64,000 nt of DNA from Stutzerimonas stutzeri (GCF_015291885.1 NZ_CP036186.1:3189001-3253000); one strand, 5' to 3'. Numbered from the stretch's first letter, positions 49,008 through 58,552 are shown. Made by a program: numbers and translations. Notes: generated by a model from the sequence alone, not told the origin.

Positions 49008-49918
49008 GCCTGCTTATCGAACGCGCCGGCGCATTGGCCAGCTTGCAGGACGGCGGCCGTATGGGCGTCCGCCACCTCGGCGTTACCCAGGGCGGCCCGG
49101 TGGACTGGATTTCCCACGGCTGGGCCAACTGGCTGCTTGGAAATCCTGTGCAGGCCGCGACGGTGGAAATCACGCTGGGGAATTTCAGCCTTCGCGCACA
49201 AACCGATACCTGCCTGGCGATCTGCGGTGCCGATCTCGGCGCCGCGCTCGATGACGAGGCCATCGCGCCGGGACGCAGCTTCGAGGTCCGTAAGGGTCAG
49301 CTGCTTACCTTCACGCATCCGAAGCGAGGCGTTCGCGCCTATCTCGCTGCGCCAGGCGGCTTTCAGGCGACACCGGTGTTGGGGAGCTGCGCCACGGTGC
49401 GGCGCGAGCAGCTTGGCGGCTTGACCGGTGACGGCCATGCGTTGACCGAGGGCAACCGCTTGCACTGGCTTGGCGGTGCTTCTGCCACTCCCCGGGAGTT
49501 GCCCGCGCAAACCGTCACCCCGCTTTCGAGCCCGAGCCTCGCGGTCGTGCTCGGTGCGCAGTTTGGCGATTTCAGCGGCCAGAGCCTGTTCGATGCCTTC
49601 AACAGCGACTGGACCGTCGATCAACGAGCCGATCGCATGGGCGTGCGCTTGCGCGGCCCCGTACTGCAAAGCGCACGCTCATCAATGATTTCCGAGGGCG
49701 TCCCGCTCGGCGCGATCCAGGTTCCGGCCGATGGACAGCCGATCATCCTGCTCAACGACCGCCAGACGATCGGCGGCTATCCACGTCTCGGCGCGCTGAC
49801 ACCTGCAGCTGTGGCCCAGCTGGCGCAGTGCCTGCCCGGCACCTCGCTAAGGCTCAAACCGATCGCACTGGAGGCCGCGCAACGGGCGCATCGCGAACTG
49901 CTCGCACAGTGGCGGTAG
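49004..49918 (+). CDS. pxpC: 5-oxoprolinase subunit C (KipA-like)
   Basis: 304 residues, biotin-dependent-carboxylase-like (allophanate hydrolase subunit 2) domain. Features: SLQDGGRMGVRHLGVTQGGP near the N terminus, ICGADLGAALDDEAI, and the closing ISEGVPLGAIQVPADGQPII. The frame is open to 48908, but ATG 49004 overlaps pxpB by ATGA. Completes the PxpABC oxoprolinase. The next gene is a transporter 114 bp downstream. Confidence 0.94.
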   Translation: MSLLIERAGALASLQDGGRMGVRHLGVTQGGPVDWISHGWANWLLGNPVQAATVEITLGNFSLRAQTDTCLAICGADLGAALDDEAIAPGRSFEVRKGQLLTFTHPKRGVRAYLAAPGGFQATPVLGSCATVRREQLGGLTGDGHALTEGNRLHWLGGASATPRELPAQTVTPLSSPSLAVVLGAQFGDFSGQSLFDAFNSDWTVDQRADRMGVRLRGPVLQSARSSMISEGVPLGAIQVPADGQPIILLNDRQTIGGYPRLGALTPAAVAQLAQCLPGTSLRLKPIALEAAQRAHRELLAQWR

Positions 49919-50032
49919 TCGCTCATAAGAAACCGCTGACCAGCAGCCAGTTATTCCTACAAGAACAACATCGCCGGGTATGACCCGGGCGCATTTCTAC
50001 CTGCCCCAACACCAAGAAAAAGAAGGTATCCA

Positions 50033-51253
50033 ATGCAAGCCACACAAGCCGAACGCGGCACCCCCGCTCAGCGCAACGTCCTGCGCGGCGCCATTTTCAT
50101 CATGGCCACCTCGTCCATCGGACCCGCGTTTCTGACCCAGACGTCGCTGTTCACCGAAAAGTATCTGGCGAGTTTCGCCTTCGCGATCCTGATCTCGTTG
50201 CTCATCGACGTTGGTGCGCAGCTCAACATCTGGAGGGTGATCACCGTCGCCAACCTGCGTGGGCAGGACGTCGCCAACCGGGTGATACCCGGCGTCGGCC
50301 ATCTGATATCGGCCTTCATCGTCCTTGGCGGCATCGCATTCAACATCGGCAATATCGGTGGCGCCGGATTGGCGATGAATGTGATCTTCGGCGTCCCGCC
50401 GATAATCGGCTCGCTGATCGCCGCGGTGCTGATCATCGGCATCTTCCTGCTACGCAACGCCAAGGGCGTGATGGATTCGGTGATGCAGGTGCTCGGCCTG
50501 GTAATGCTGTGCATGATCGGCTACGCCATGCTGCAGTCGAATCCACCGCTGCTCGAGGCGATGAGTCGCAGCTTCAATCCGGACGACCCATTGATCCTAC
50601 TGCTGCCCATCGTGACATTGGTGGGCGGCACGGTCGGCGGCTACATATCGTTTTCCGGTGGCCATCGCCTGGTAGAGGCCGGCATCACCGGTGTAGAGAA
50701 TGTCAGGCTGGTAACCCGCGCGGCCGTGATCGGTATCGCCACCACCGGCGTCGTGCGCATCTGCCTGTTCCTCGCAGCCCTCGGTGTCGTCAGCCAGGGC
50801 CTGAGTCTCGACCCGAGCAACCCCGCTGCATCGGTGTTCTCCCACTCGATGGGCACCATCGGCTACAAGATCTTTGGCGTAGTGCTGCTGGCCGCTTCGG
50901 TTTCATCGGTGATCGGCGCCGCTTATACCAGTGTGACCTTCATGTACTCGCTGCATGACAGCATCCGCCGGCATAACCAGCGAGTCGTGATCGCCTTTAT
51001 TGCCTGTTCGACGCTCATCTACAGCCTGGTCGGCCAGCCCGTGAAGGTTCTGGTGGTAGCGGGCACGCTGAATGCCCTGGTGCTGCCGCTGGCACTGGGC
51101 TGCATACTGCTCGCATCGCGCAAAACGAACATCGTCGGCGACGCCTACCGTCACCCCACCTGGATGCTGGTGTTCGGCATATTGGCCATGCTGGCCACGG
51201 CGGTCGGGGTGGTGATGTCGTTCAATGCGTTCGTGCAGTTCTGGCAGTCTTGA
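50033..51253 (+). CDS. NRAMP-like transporter, probable oxoproline-locus carrier (YcsG-like)
   Basis: 406 residues, about eleven hydrophobic helices, NRAMP/LeuT-type fold by family resemblance. In metal transporters TM1 carries DPGN and TM6 MPH; here TM1 reads SSIGPAFLTQTSLF and the TM6-like segment GGYISFSGGHRLVEAG, so neither metal motif is present. Follows pxpABC, as ycsG sits with ycsF-kipIA in Bacillus. Likely an organic-substrate carrier, such as for 5-oxoproline, rather than a metal pump (inference). AAGG precedes the ATG by 7 bases; a CCGGGT-ATG-ACCCGG stem lies in the leader. Confidence 0.82.
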   Translation: MQATQAERGTPAQRNVLRGAIFIMATSSIGPAFLTQTSLFTEKYLASFAFAILISLLIDVGAQLNIWRVITVANLRGQDVANRVIPGVGHLISAFIVLGGIAFNIGNIGGAGLAMNVIFGVPPIIGSLIAAVLIIGIFLLRNAKGVMDSVMQVLGLVMLCMIGYAMLQSNPPLLEAMSRSFNPDDPLILLLPIVTLVGGTVGGYISFSGGHRLVEAGITGVENVRLVTRAAVIGIATTGVVRICLFLAALGVVSQGLSLDPSNPAASVFSHSMGTIGYKIFGVVLLAASVSSVIGAAYTSVTFMYSLHDSIRRHNQRVVIAFIACSTLIYSLVGQPVKVLVVAGTLNALVLPLALGCILLASRKTNIVGDAYRHPTWMLVFGILAMLATAVGVVMSFNAFVQFWQS

Positions 51254-51295
51254 TCGAGAGATCGTCGCGCCCTACAGGGCTGATCGGCGAGCGCC

Positions 51296-51838
51296 TCAGC
51301 CGCGTTCGCCGATCAACCACTCCAGAGGTATCTCATGCTGGCCGCGCTCATCGGTAATGAACATCGACCCTTCGCTGACCATTACGCTCCAGCTGATCGA
51401 CCGCGGCAAGTCGCGCGAGACTGACTCCAGCGCCTCCTGCCCCACCGCTACAACGTTGATTTTCTTTAAACTGCGGACACTATCGAGCACCTTGGTCTGC
51501 CAGACCCGCAGGTTGCCATAGGCCACGAGACTGAAGCGCTCGGCACGGCGCGAGCACCAGGTGATCCGCTCAGCGTCGGGCTGACCCACTTCGATCCAGT
51601 GCAGCACGCGATCGTCCAGACTCTTTTCCCACAACGCGGGTTCATCAACATCCGACAGCCCGCGGCCAAAGGCCAACTGCTCGCCGTACCAGAGCACATA
51701 AGCAATCAGCCGCGCGACCATCCGCTCTTCAGTCTCCGATGGATGACGAGCCACGGTGAAGCGAAGATCCTGATAAACATGGCGATCGAGATCGGTGAGA
51801 TTGATTTCAACTTTGTAAGGGGTGGCTTGCAGCGCCAT
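51296..51838 (-). CDS. YaeQ family protein
   Basis: 180 residues from ATG 51838 (MALQATPYK, as in E. coli YaeQ). Conserved blocks: VARHPSETEERMVARLIAYV, EKSLDDRVLHWIEVGQPD and LRVWQTKVLDSV. The family adopts a PD-(D/E)XK nuclease-like fold and is linked to transcription-defect phenotypes; biochemical role unsettled. Downstream of the PLD gene by 160 bp with no obvious site in the gap, so probably not part of that operon. Confidence 0.9.
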   Translation of the reverse strand: MALQATPYKVEINLTDLDRHVYQDLRFTVARHPSETEERMVARLIAYVLWYGEQLAFGRGLSDVDEPALWEKSLDDRVLHWIEVGQPDAERITWCSRRAERFSLVAYGNLRVWQTKVLDSVRSLKKINVVAVGQEALESVSRDLPRSISWSVMVSEGSMFITDERGQHEIPLEWLIGERG

Positions 51839-51998
51839 GGCGGGCATCCGGCGAACGAAAGGCGAAGAGTCTACAGAATTATGGCGCCGTGAGCCCGAGA
51901 GAGACCAGGTCGCTCAACATCGTTTACTCGACAAGGTGTTCAGCGACGATTCTGGCGGCAGTCCAACGCGGCTTGAAGAAGCTGACCAACTTTAGCGA

Positions 51999-52691
51999 TT
52001 AACAATTCTCCGCGTAACGCGACCAGAGCGCCTCGAATTCGCGCGCGTAATCAGCCAGCAATTGTGGATGATCGATCACCAGCAGATTTTCCTCATTGCT
52101 GGTGGTCGCGCTACGGGTCCAGTTGAAACTGCCGTTGAGGAGCAGGCGCCCGTCAAATAGCGCGAACTTGTGATGCATGTGGTATGGGCCAGAGTCGATA
52201 CGCAACGGCACGCCCTTATCGCGCAACCACTGGATGTCGCTGCCCGCGTCATACTGTTTCTCGTTGTCGCTGATTACCCGCACCGTTACGCCCCGTAGGT
52301 GGCAGGCCAGAATTTCCTCACTGAGCTGATCATCGGAGATGGTGTAAACACAGATATCCACGCTCTTGCGCGCCTGCCGGCAGAGGTCGCGAATCTTGCG
52401 ACGGCAGCTCTCGCCCGGACTGAAGTGTGCGCTGGCCTGCTCTACCCTGACTGGAGTGGAGCAGGAGTCGAGCGTCTTGATCACCTGCTCCAGCCATTTA
52501 AGCGCAGGCTCAACGTTCGCCGGCTCACGGCTAAGCTCGCGCACCAAGGCGAAAGCCCGATTACGCAGGAAGCGTATCTGGTCGACTGTCAGCTCGCTGC
52601 CCAGCTGACGCAACTCGTCGCGCTCTTCGTTGCTCAGGCGCAGATCAGCCAAGCTGTCGCGCAATTGTTGGTCAAGTCGATTGAAATCCAC
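51999..52691 (-). CDS. Phospholipase D-family protein with one HKD motif
   Basis: 230 residues from GTG 52691 (AGGA about 6 bases upstream). N-terminal helical region (1-90), then a single PLD domain with HHKFALFDGRLLLNGSFNW (HxK-x4-D and the GSxN element) and NEENLLVIDHP. One-HKD members act as dimers: some are nucleases (Nuc), others hydrolyse cardiolipin (mitochondrial PLD). No signal peptide. Last gene of the Psp-flotillin operon, 15 bp after the rhomboid gene; substrate could be membrane lipid or nucleic acid. Confidence 0.88.
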   Translation of the reverse strand: MDFNRLDQQLRDSLADLRLSNEERDELRQLGSELTVDQIRFLRNRAFALVRELSREPANVEPALKWLEQVIKTLDSCSTPVRVEQASAHFSPGESCRRKIRDLCRQARKSVDICVYTISDDQLSEEILACHLRGVTVRVISDNEKQYDAGSDIQWLRDKGVPLRIDSGPYHMHHKFALFDGRLLLNGSFNWTRSATTSNEENLLVIDHPQLLADYAREFEALWSRYAENC

Positions 52692-52706
52692 ACAAAGTCC
52701 TTTTTG

Positions 52707-53252
52707 TCAGAGGCGCCGGTTACGCGACAGCACAGCGTAAAGCACGCCGCACGACGCACCGGCGAGATGGTATTCGAAGGAAACTCCGTCACGCGGCAAC
52801 AGCCCGAACAGCCAGCCGCCATAAAACATGAAGACAAGCCCGGCGAGCGCCAGGTCAAGCAGACTTCGATCGAGCCAGGCACGGGCCAGCAATAACCCCC
52901 AAAAACCGAACAACCAGCCGCTTGCACCGATGTGCACGCCGATACGCCCAAAACACCACACCAGCACGCCACTGCCAACGATAATGAAGAGGCTTGCCAG
53001 TACGAAATCGCGCCGCGAGCGCAGCAACACCAGTGACCCAAGAATCATGAGGCCGCTGAGGTTGCTCAGCAGGTGCGCCCAGCCACCGTGCAGCCAGGGC
53101 GCGATCAAAATGCCAGGCAGCGCCTGCACCTGACGCGGCACCAACCCCCATACATTCAGCGCACCGCCGGTAAAGCTGTTGGCGAGCTGCACAAGCACCA
53201 TGCCTCCAGCCAATACGGCCAGAAAGCGCAGCTCACCGAGCGCTCGCTTCAC
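52707..53252 (-). CDS. Rhomboid family intramembrane serine protease
   Basis: 181 residues, six membrane helices. Catalytic residues are complete: the HLLSNL element (His/Asn, after HGGWA), the nucleophile in HIGASGWLFG (GxSG, about residue 112) and the His in YHLAGASCG (about 161). Start is GTG 53252, overlapping the ATPase stop in GTGA, so translation is coupled. Rhomboids cut single-pass membrane proteins near the membrane; a flotillin or another product of this operon could be the substrate (inference). Confidence 0.9.
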   Translation of the reverse strand: MKRALGELRFLAVLAGGMVLVQLANSFTGGALNVWGLVPRQVQALPGILIAPWLHGGWAHLLSNLSGLMILGSLVLLRSRRDFVLASLFIIVGSGVLVWCFGRIGVHIGASGWLFGFWGLLLARAWLDRSLLDLALAGLVFMFYGGWLFGLLPRDGVSFEYHLAGASCGVLYAVLSRNRRL

Positions 53253-56200
53253 GGCACTCCATCGTGGGGTTCGACGTTGCGTTGCTCCTGGCCGAGATGT
53301 TCGCCAAGCTCACGCAGCTGAGCGGATATCTCCAGCATCCGATGGTGGGTACGCAAGTCGATATCGATCTTCTTATCCATGGTTTTGATCAGCGGCAGAA
53401 AACTGTTCTGCAGGCTGTCGGCCAGATTCTCCAGCAGCTTCTGTACGGCTGGCTGAGGCGGTGCGACGACTTCTACCTGCGGTCTTAGCCGGCCAAGATT
53501 ATCCAGCCCGCTAATCAGTTGCTCCCAGGGAATACGCGCCTCATCACGGTCGGACTTGCCGATGCTCAGCCCGCGCACGCTTTCGACCAGATCGTTGAGC
53601 TGCGCGACTACGCGGCTCCCAACATCGGTGTCACTGCCGCCCAAGGCCTTGTTGCGCATGAAGTCACGCTTGATCTGCGCCCAGCGCTCGGCCTGAGCGT
53701 TCGTCATATTGCCGCGCAGCTCAGCAAGCTTGAGCAGGTTTTCCTCGGCACCAGTGGTGAGCAACTGCGATTCACCCTGGTAATGGTCGGCGATCAGCTG
53801 CAACAGCTCTGCCTGGTTCATCACCGAACTGATCTTCTCAGCCATCTTGTTCATGTTGCGGTAACTGCCCTGCAACTTGAACGGCGGCTCGCTACGGTAC
53901 TGGTCGGCCTGCGCGGCACTGACGATGTACTGCTGGTTGACCCTGCCGACGACATCGCGCACCTGCATCAAGCGTTCGAGCGTAGCGGTGATCTCGTTGA
54001 TCTCGGCGGCGCTGTAGCTGTAGGACAGCTCATTGGCGGAGAACGGCTTGCCCTGGGCCTTGTCGACCAGCCGGTAGACATCGGCCATGTCGCGGGTAGC
54101 CAGCGGCGCCAGGATCGGATTGGAGGTCAACGCATTCTCGATATAGCTGAGGCTGAATGCTTCCTGCATGCCTCCGAGCGTATCGCCGAGGTTGTAGATA
54201 TCCGCACGGTTGGCAAGCATGTCAGGGATTTTGAAGACGTCACCGGATTCGGTATAGGGGTTGCCGGACATGATCACGCAGAATTTCTTGCCACGCATGT
54301 CATAGGTTTTGGTCTTGCCCTTCCAGACGCCTTCGATACGCCGCGTACCGTCGCAAAGCGAGATGAATTTCTGCAGGAATTCTGGATGGGTGTGCTGGAT
54401 GTCATCGACATACAGCATCACGTTGTTTCCCATCTCCAGAGCCAGATTGAGCTTCTCCAGCTCCTGGCGCGAAGTGGCATCGGGCGCTTGCGCAGGGTCC
54501 ACCGAACGAACCTCGTGGCCCAACGCCGGGCCATTGATCTTCATGAAGATCAGCCCCAATCGATGGGCTACATATTCCATCAGGGTTGTCTTGCCGTAGC
54601 CAGGCGGCGAGATGAGCATCAAAAGCCCCATCAAATCGGTGCGCTTGTTCTCTCCTGCAGTGCCCATCTGCTTGGCGAGGTTGTCGCCAATGAACCCCAG
54701 ATAAACGTCGTTTATCAGCTTGTTGCGCACGAAAGAACTCAGCGGCCGTGGCTTGAACTCGCTAAGGCGCAGCGCCTCACGCTCACGACCGATCACGTCC
54801 TGACGCAAGGCCTGATAACGCCGAAGTTGTGGCAGGAAGCGTCGGCGATGGTTCTCGAGCCGCTCGAAATAGTCATCCAGCGACAGCATTAGCTGCTGGC
54901 CTTCAATCCGTGGGTGGTCACCCATCAGCTCTTCAACAGCAAAGCGCAGATCCACTTCAGTGACCCGTCTACTCTGCCCCTCCGGCAAAAGAGCCAGCGC
55001 CACTGCTTCGGGGATGTAACGAGCAAGGTCGGACAGCTCGCCCTGATCGCAGAGCCCTTGCAACCAATTGTCCACCAGCGCCCATCGTGCCGCTGGGCGA
55101 CCCTGCAGTCGCTCCAATGTCTGCACATAGCCATCCCAGACACGTGCGGCTTCCAGCTTTGCCTGCAGCGACCCAAGCAGCTGGCGCGCGTATTTGCTGA
55201 AGACGAATTCGATGCGTTCGCCAGCCAGCTCCTGGACCAGATAGCGCGCCGCGTCTAGAGGCAGCCCGGACCGCAGCGTCATTCCTTCATCGGCCGCGAA
55301 CCGCTCAATCGCGGAGGCGATCTCCGCCTCAAGTTGATCGATACCATCACGGCGACCAAAGAGCTGCTGAATATGCCGACTGGTGCGGGCGCGCTCCGGC
55401 CACTCCAACGCAACGGCCTCACCCTGGACGCTGTTCCAGAAAAAACAGCCAATGCCTCGCGCCATCGGCGTATGGCTGAGCAGCCCGGCGCTGTCGCGAA
55501 GCGGTAGCAGGCGCGCCAGGATCAGAGCCGCGTCGTGATCGTGAATGCCCTTCTCATAGCCCTCCCGGTAACGAGGGGCGGCAAAATCTCGAATGCGCCT
55601 GGTCAGCGCCTCACGGTCGGTGAGTAGCTGCCTTAGGCTATTGATATCCAGGCCGTCGTGTCCGGCGTCCGCGGCAGCAAGCACTTCGCCGGCTAGGTAC
55701 TCGGCGCGATACAACGCATCCGATTCCGATTCCAACGAAACCTGCCAGAATTCGCGTAACGCTTCGAGTTCGGAATCACGCAACGGCTCGAGAAAGTCGG
55801 TCCCGGTCAGGTGCAGATAGAGCTGATCACCACGGGGCAGCAGGGTCAGATCCAACTCCTGCGTGTTGACGCTAAAACGGTGGCGCGGGCCCAGCCGGAT
55901 GACGTTGCCACCGGCCTCGAACAGCTCACTCTTGTCGCGCATCGCCCGCACCGCCTGGTCGCGGGCACTCTTCAGGCGAGCCTCTATGTCGTCTGCCTTG
56001 ACGCTGTCCTTGAGGTCGCGCAGGCGCCCGACCATCTCACGCAGCTTGAGGATTAGCGGGTCGGCGGCAAAGAAGGCGTTGAGCTCCTCGGGCTGGTTCA
56101 GCCGGGCAGTACGGCGACCGAGGCTGTCGAGAATGCGCAACGCAGCATCGAGCACGCCCTGGGCGCGGCGCTGGCGATCATCGAGCAGGTTCTGCTTGTG

Positions 56201-58495
56201 CGCCTCGAAGGTTTCCAGCAACTCCTCACGTTTGCTCAGGATGTCGCCGAGGAACTGTTCGTGATCACCGAACTGGCTTTCCAGCTCCTCGAGCTGCACC
56301 AGCAGGCGTGAGAGCTGCTCGTCGCAGCGCTCCGGGTCCGATGCCTGGGCCAAAGCGTTGGTGATGCCCTGGCTAAACAATTTGAACTGAGCACCGAACT
56401 GGGCCACGGTTTCCGCCGAACCGAGTCCCTTGCGGCGCTGCTCCGCTCGCGCCTTAGCCTGATTGAGACGGGCATACACTTCCGAGATCGACTCGACGAT
56501 GCGGGTGCGCTCGGTGGCGTCTTCGATCGACAACGACGCCATAAGACCGGAAAGCATGTCCAGGCCTGCAGCCATCTGCTGCATGCCGGCAAGGGGCTCA
56601 TTGAGCTGAGTGACGGTTTCCGCCTTCTGTGCGGTGGCATCGAGTTCAACGAGCTCAACCAGGTAAGGTTCGAGCGCCACATCGCTGGCCAGGAACCTCG
56701 AAGTCGCCAAACTGGCCCGCTCCTGTGCCTCGAGCAGTTCGGCCTCCATGGCATCGATGCGCGAGACATCGATATAGCGGTAGTCGCGAATGGTCAGTAG
56801 CTGGCCGCGCTGTGAGTTGATCGCGTTAAGCGCTTCGACGAACTGCTGCACCCTGTCCCAACTATCGGTCAGCAACCCGGAGAGCAGCGCCTTCTGCCGC
56901 GTTTGAGCTTCGGCCATCGCACGGCTCGATTGCTGACGAATGCTCTCGACCTTCTCGAACTCATCGAGCACCAGCTCGCCGGTTGCTGCAATCTCGCGCA
57001 GCAGCAGGGCAAGCCCCTGGCACTGGGCATCGCCCAGCCAGTGGTAGGCATCGAACAGACGGCGGGTGTTCTGACAGAGCTGGGTATAACGCTGCACCGA
57101 TATCTGCGGCGCATCGATCTCGCGACTCAGGTTGAACAGGTCGGATACGCCGCGCACCAACTCGGCGTTGCCGATGCGCCCGAAAAACCCGCTGCGCGCA
57201 GGCTGCCGTGCGGCGAAGTCATCGGTACAGAACGGCGTCTGCCAGATCTGCATCGGGTGGATGCGTGTCGGCTCACTGCCTTCGGCGGAAAAGATCACCA
57301 TGCGCCCGTCTTCGAGCCGGGCATAGCCATGACCGAAGATCGGATTCTGTAGCTGGCGGTCGATCATGTTGTAGGTAAATAACGCCGACCGCCCTTCTTC
57401 CGGATGGTAGAAGATGTACTGCACATCCTCACCGTTGGGCGAGCGCACCGCCCGCTTGAAGCGCATGCCGTCCATCGATTGCTCGAACGCCTTGGACTCT
57501 CCGCTCTGCAAGTAGTAACCGCCAGGGAAGATGATTCCGTGGTCTTCTGGCAACTGAACGCAGGCCAGCCCGATTGCATCAAGGCGCTCAACCGTGCGCG
57601 TCAGGCTGTTGAAGACCAGGTAGCGCCACTGTTCTTCCCTATACGGCAGCACCTTGAGCAGGATCAGGCTACCAAGCTTGGCGTATTCGATCTGTGCATC
57701 GTCGAGGGACTGGGTCTTGTCCAGCACCGCCTCGCGGTAGATGCCTAGGCCATCGTCGGTGTTGTTTTCGACCTTGACGGTCAGGTCTCCACCAATGGTC
57801 TCGACGAACAGAGTGTCGAGGATATTCAGATGTGGATGTCGGCCATTGACCACCATCTCACGAGAAGTCTTCTGCCATTCGAAATCGAATGGTGCCGGCA
57901 ACGCGATATCGCGCTCGCCACGGTTGTCGATGTATCGGACATCCGTGCCGTCATTGGAAATCGACCAACGGAATACCCGAATGTCCGTGACCCGCTCGCC
58001 AATCTGGAAGCTGGCCAGCAGCTTGCCGTCACGCACTATCAGCTGCAGCAAGCGGGTGTTTTTGTAGTAGGTGTACAGCTCGTTGAAGTCGTTTACGAAG
58101 CTGCTCTGGGCAAGAAAGCTGCCCTCAAGCGCCACGGCTTGGGCTTCGTAGCCCTCGGCCTGCTCGCTCAATCGATAGAGCGAAAATACGTCCTCGACAC
58201 GGGTTTCTTTCTTGAGCCCGAGAAAAACGTTGTAGCCAAACAGCAAGCTGTCGCCGACCTGGGCGATGTCACGTGCAGTGCAATTATTCTCTGTACGGAT
58301 ACGGACGCGCCCCACCACCTCCATTCGGCTGCTGCCGAAGGCCTCCAGGCGCTCTTCGTTCAGGCTCTCGGTGATATGCCGAAGACGTGATCCCTGCTCC
58401 TGCAGTCGCTTGTGCAGCACCTCGTAAGCACCGCCTTGCGCAACGGCTTTATCGAGAATGTCCTGGGTATTTTCGGCTTGGACGTCCGACATCAT
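53249..58495 (-). CDS. DUF3686-AAA+ giant ATPase (annotated as DNA repair ATPase)
   Basis: 1748 residues. N-terminal half is DUF3686: beta-rich region from about 60 to 480 (RMEVVGRVRIRTENNC, SISNDGTDVRYIDNRG) followed by long coiled coils (about 500-870). C-terminal AAA+ domain: Walker A PPGYGKTT (about 1297), Walker B LYVDDIQHTHPEF (about 1363), sensor-1 MSGNPY (about 1410). The name DNA repair comes from family annotation only. ATGs at 58495 and 58492, AAGGA upstream. In the operon with PspA and flotillin, so a role as a large membrane-associated remodelling machine is more likely. An overlapping plus-strand frame is a shadow. Confidence 0.9.
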   Translation of the reverse strand: MMSDVQAENTQDILDKAVAQGGAYEVLHKRLQEQGSRLRHITESLNEERLEAFGSSRMEVVGRVRIRTENNCTARDIAQVGDSLLFGYNVFLGLKKETRVEDVFSLYRLSEQAEGYEAQAVALEGSFLAQSSFVNDFNELYTYYKNTRLLQLIVRDGKLLASFQIGERVTDIRVFRWSISNDGTDVRYIDNRGERDIALPAPFDFEWQKTSREMVVNGRHPHLNILDTLFVETIGGDLTVKVENNTDDGLGIYREAVLDKTQSLDDAQIEYAKLGSLILLKVLPYREEQWRYLVFNSLTRTVERLDAIGLACVQLPEDHGIIFPGGYYLQSGESKAFEQSMDGMRFKRAVRSPNGEDVQYIFYHPEEGRSALFTYNMIDRQLQNPIFGHGYARLEDGRMVIFSAEGSEPTRIHPMQIWQTPFCTDDFAARQPARSGFFGRIGNAELVRGVSDLFNLSREIDAPQISVQRYTQLCQNTRRLFDAYHWLGDAQCQGLALLLREIAATGELVLDEFEKVESIRQQSSRAMAEAQTRQKALLSGLLTDSWDRVQQFVEALNAINSQRGQLLTIRDYRYIDVSRIDAMEAELLEAQERASLATSRFLASDVALEPYLVELVELDATAQKAETVTQLNEPLAGMQQMAAGLDMLSGLMASLSIEDATERTRIVESISEVYARLNQAKARAEQRRKGLGSAETVAQFGAQFKLFSQGITNALAQASDPERCDEQLSRLLVQLEELESQFGDHEQFLGDILSKREELLETFEAHKQNLLDDRQRRAQGVLDAALRILDSLGRRTARLNQPEELNAFFAADPLILKLREMVGRLRDLKDSVKADDIEARLKSARDQAVRAMRDKSELFEAGGNVIRLGPRHRFSVNTQELDLTLLPRGDQLYLHLTGTDFLEPLRDSELEALREFWQVSLESESDALYRAEYLAGEVLAAADAGHDGLDINSLRQLLTDREALTRRIRDFAAPRYREGYEKGIHDHDAALILARLLPLRDSAGLLSHTPMARGIGCFFWNSVQGEAVALEWPERARTSRHIQQLFGRRDGIDQLEAEIASAIERFAADEGMTLRSGLPLDAARYLVQELAGERIEFVFSKYARQLLGSLQAKLEAARVWDGYVQTLERLQGRPAARWALVDNWLQGLCDQGELSDLARYIPEAVALALLPEGQSRRVTEVDLRFAVEELMGDHPRIEGQQLMLSLDDYFERLENHRRRFLPQLRRYQALRQDVIGREREALRLSEFKPRPLSSFVRNKLINDVYLGFIGDNLAKQMGTAGENKRTDLMGLLMLISPPGYGKTTLMEYVAHRLGLIFMKINGPALGHEVRSVDPAQAPDATSRQELEKLNLALEMGNNVMLYVDDIQHTHPEFLQKFISLCDGTRRIEGVWKGKTKTYDMRGKKFCVIMSGNPYTESGDVFKIPDMLANRADIYNLGDTLGGMQEAFSLSYIENALTSNPILAPLATRDMADVYRLVDKAQGKPFSANELSYSYSAAEINEITATLERLMQVRDVVGRVNQQYIVSAAQADQYRSEPPFKLQGSYRNMNKMAEKISSVMNQAELLQLIADHYQGESQLLTTGAEENLLKLAELRGNMTNAQAERWAQIKRDFMRNKALGGSDTDVGSRVVAQLNDLVESVRGLSIGKSDRDEARIPWEQLISGLDNLGRLRPQVEVVAPPQPAVQKLLENLADSLQNSFLPLIKTMDKKIDIDLRTHHRMLEISAQLRELGEHLGQEQRNVEPHDGVP

Positions 58496-58530
58496 GGTCT
58501 TCCTTGAATCTATGCGGTCTGCAAGCAACG

Positions 58531-58552
58531 AGCCCCCGGTTGCACGGGGGCT
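58531..58552. other. Hairpin between TerB-like and giant ATPase genes
   Basis: AGCCCCC, eight-base loop, GGGGGCT, in the 104-bp gap. No T-run on either strand. Could moderate read-through or mark an RNA processing site so that the ATPase is made at a different level from the upstream genes. Confidence 0.4.

Noticed and set aside
51282..51314. GATCGGCGA...TCGCCGATC inverted repeat after the NRAMP-like gene
   Set aside because: It overlaps the end of the YaeQ gene and has no T-run; a coding coincidence is as likely as a terminator.
53519..54892. 457-residue plus-strand open frame inside the giant ATPase gene
   Set aside because: It is antisense to the AAA+ domain, whose motifs are all on the minus strand. 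Long antisense frames are usual in GC-rich DNA; the product resembles nothing known.
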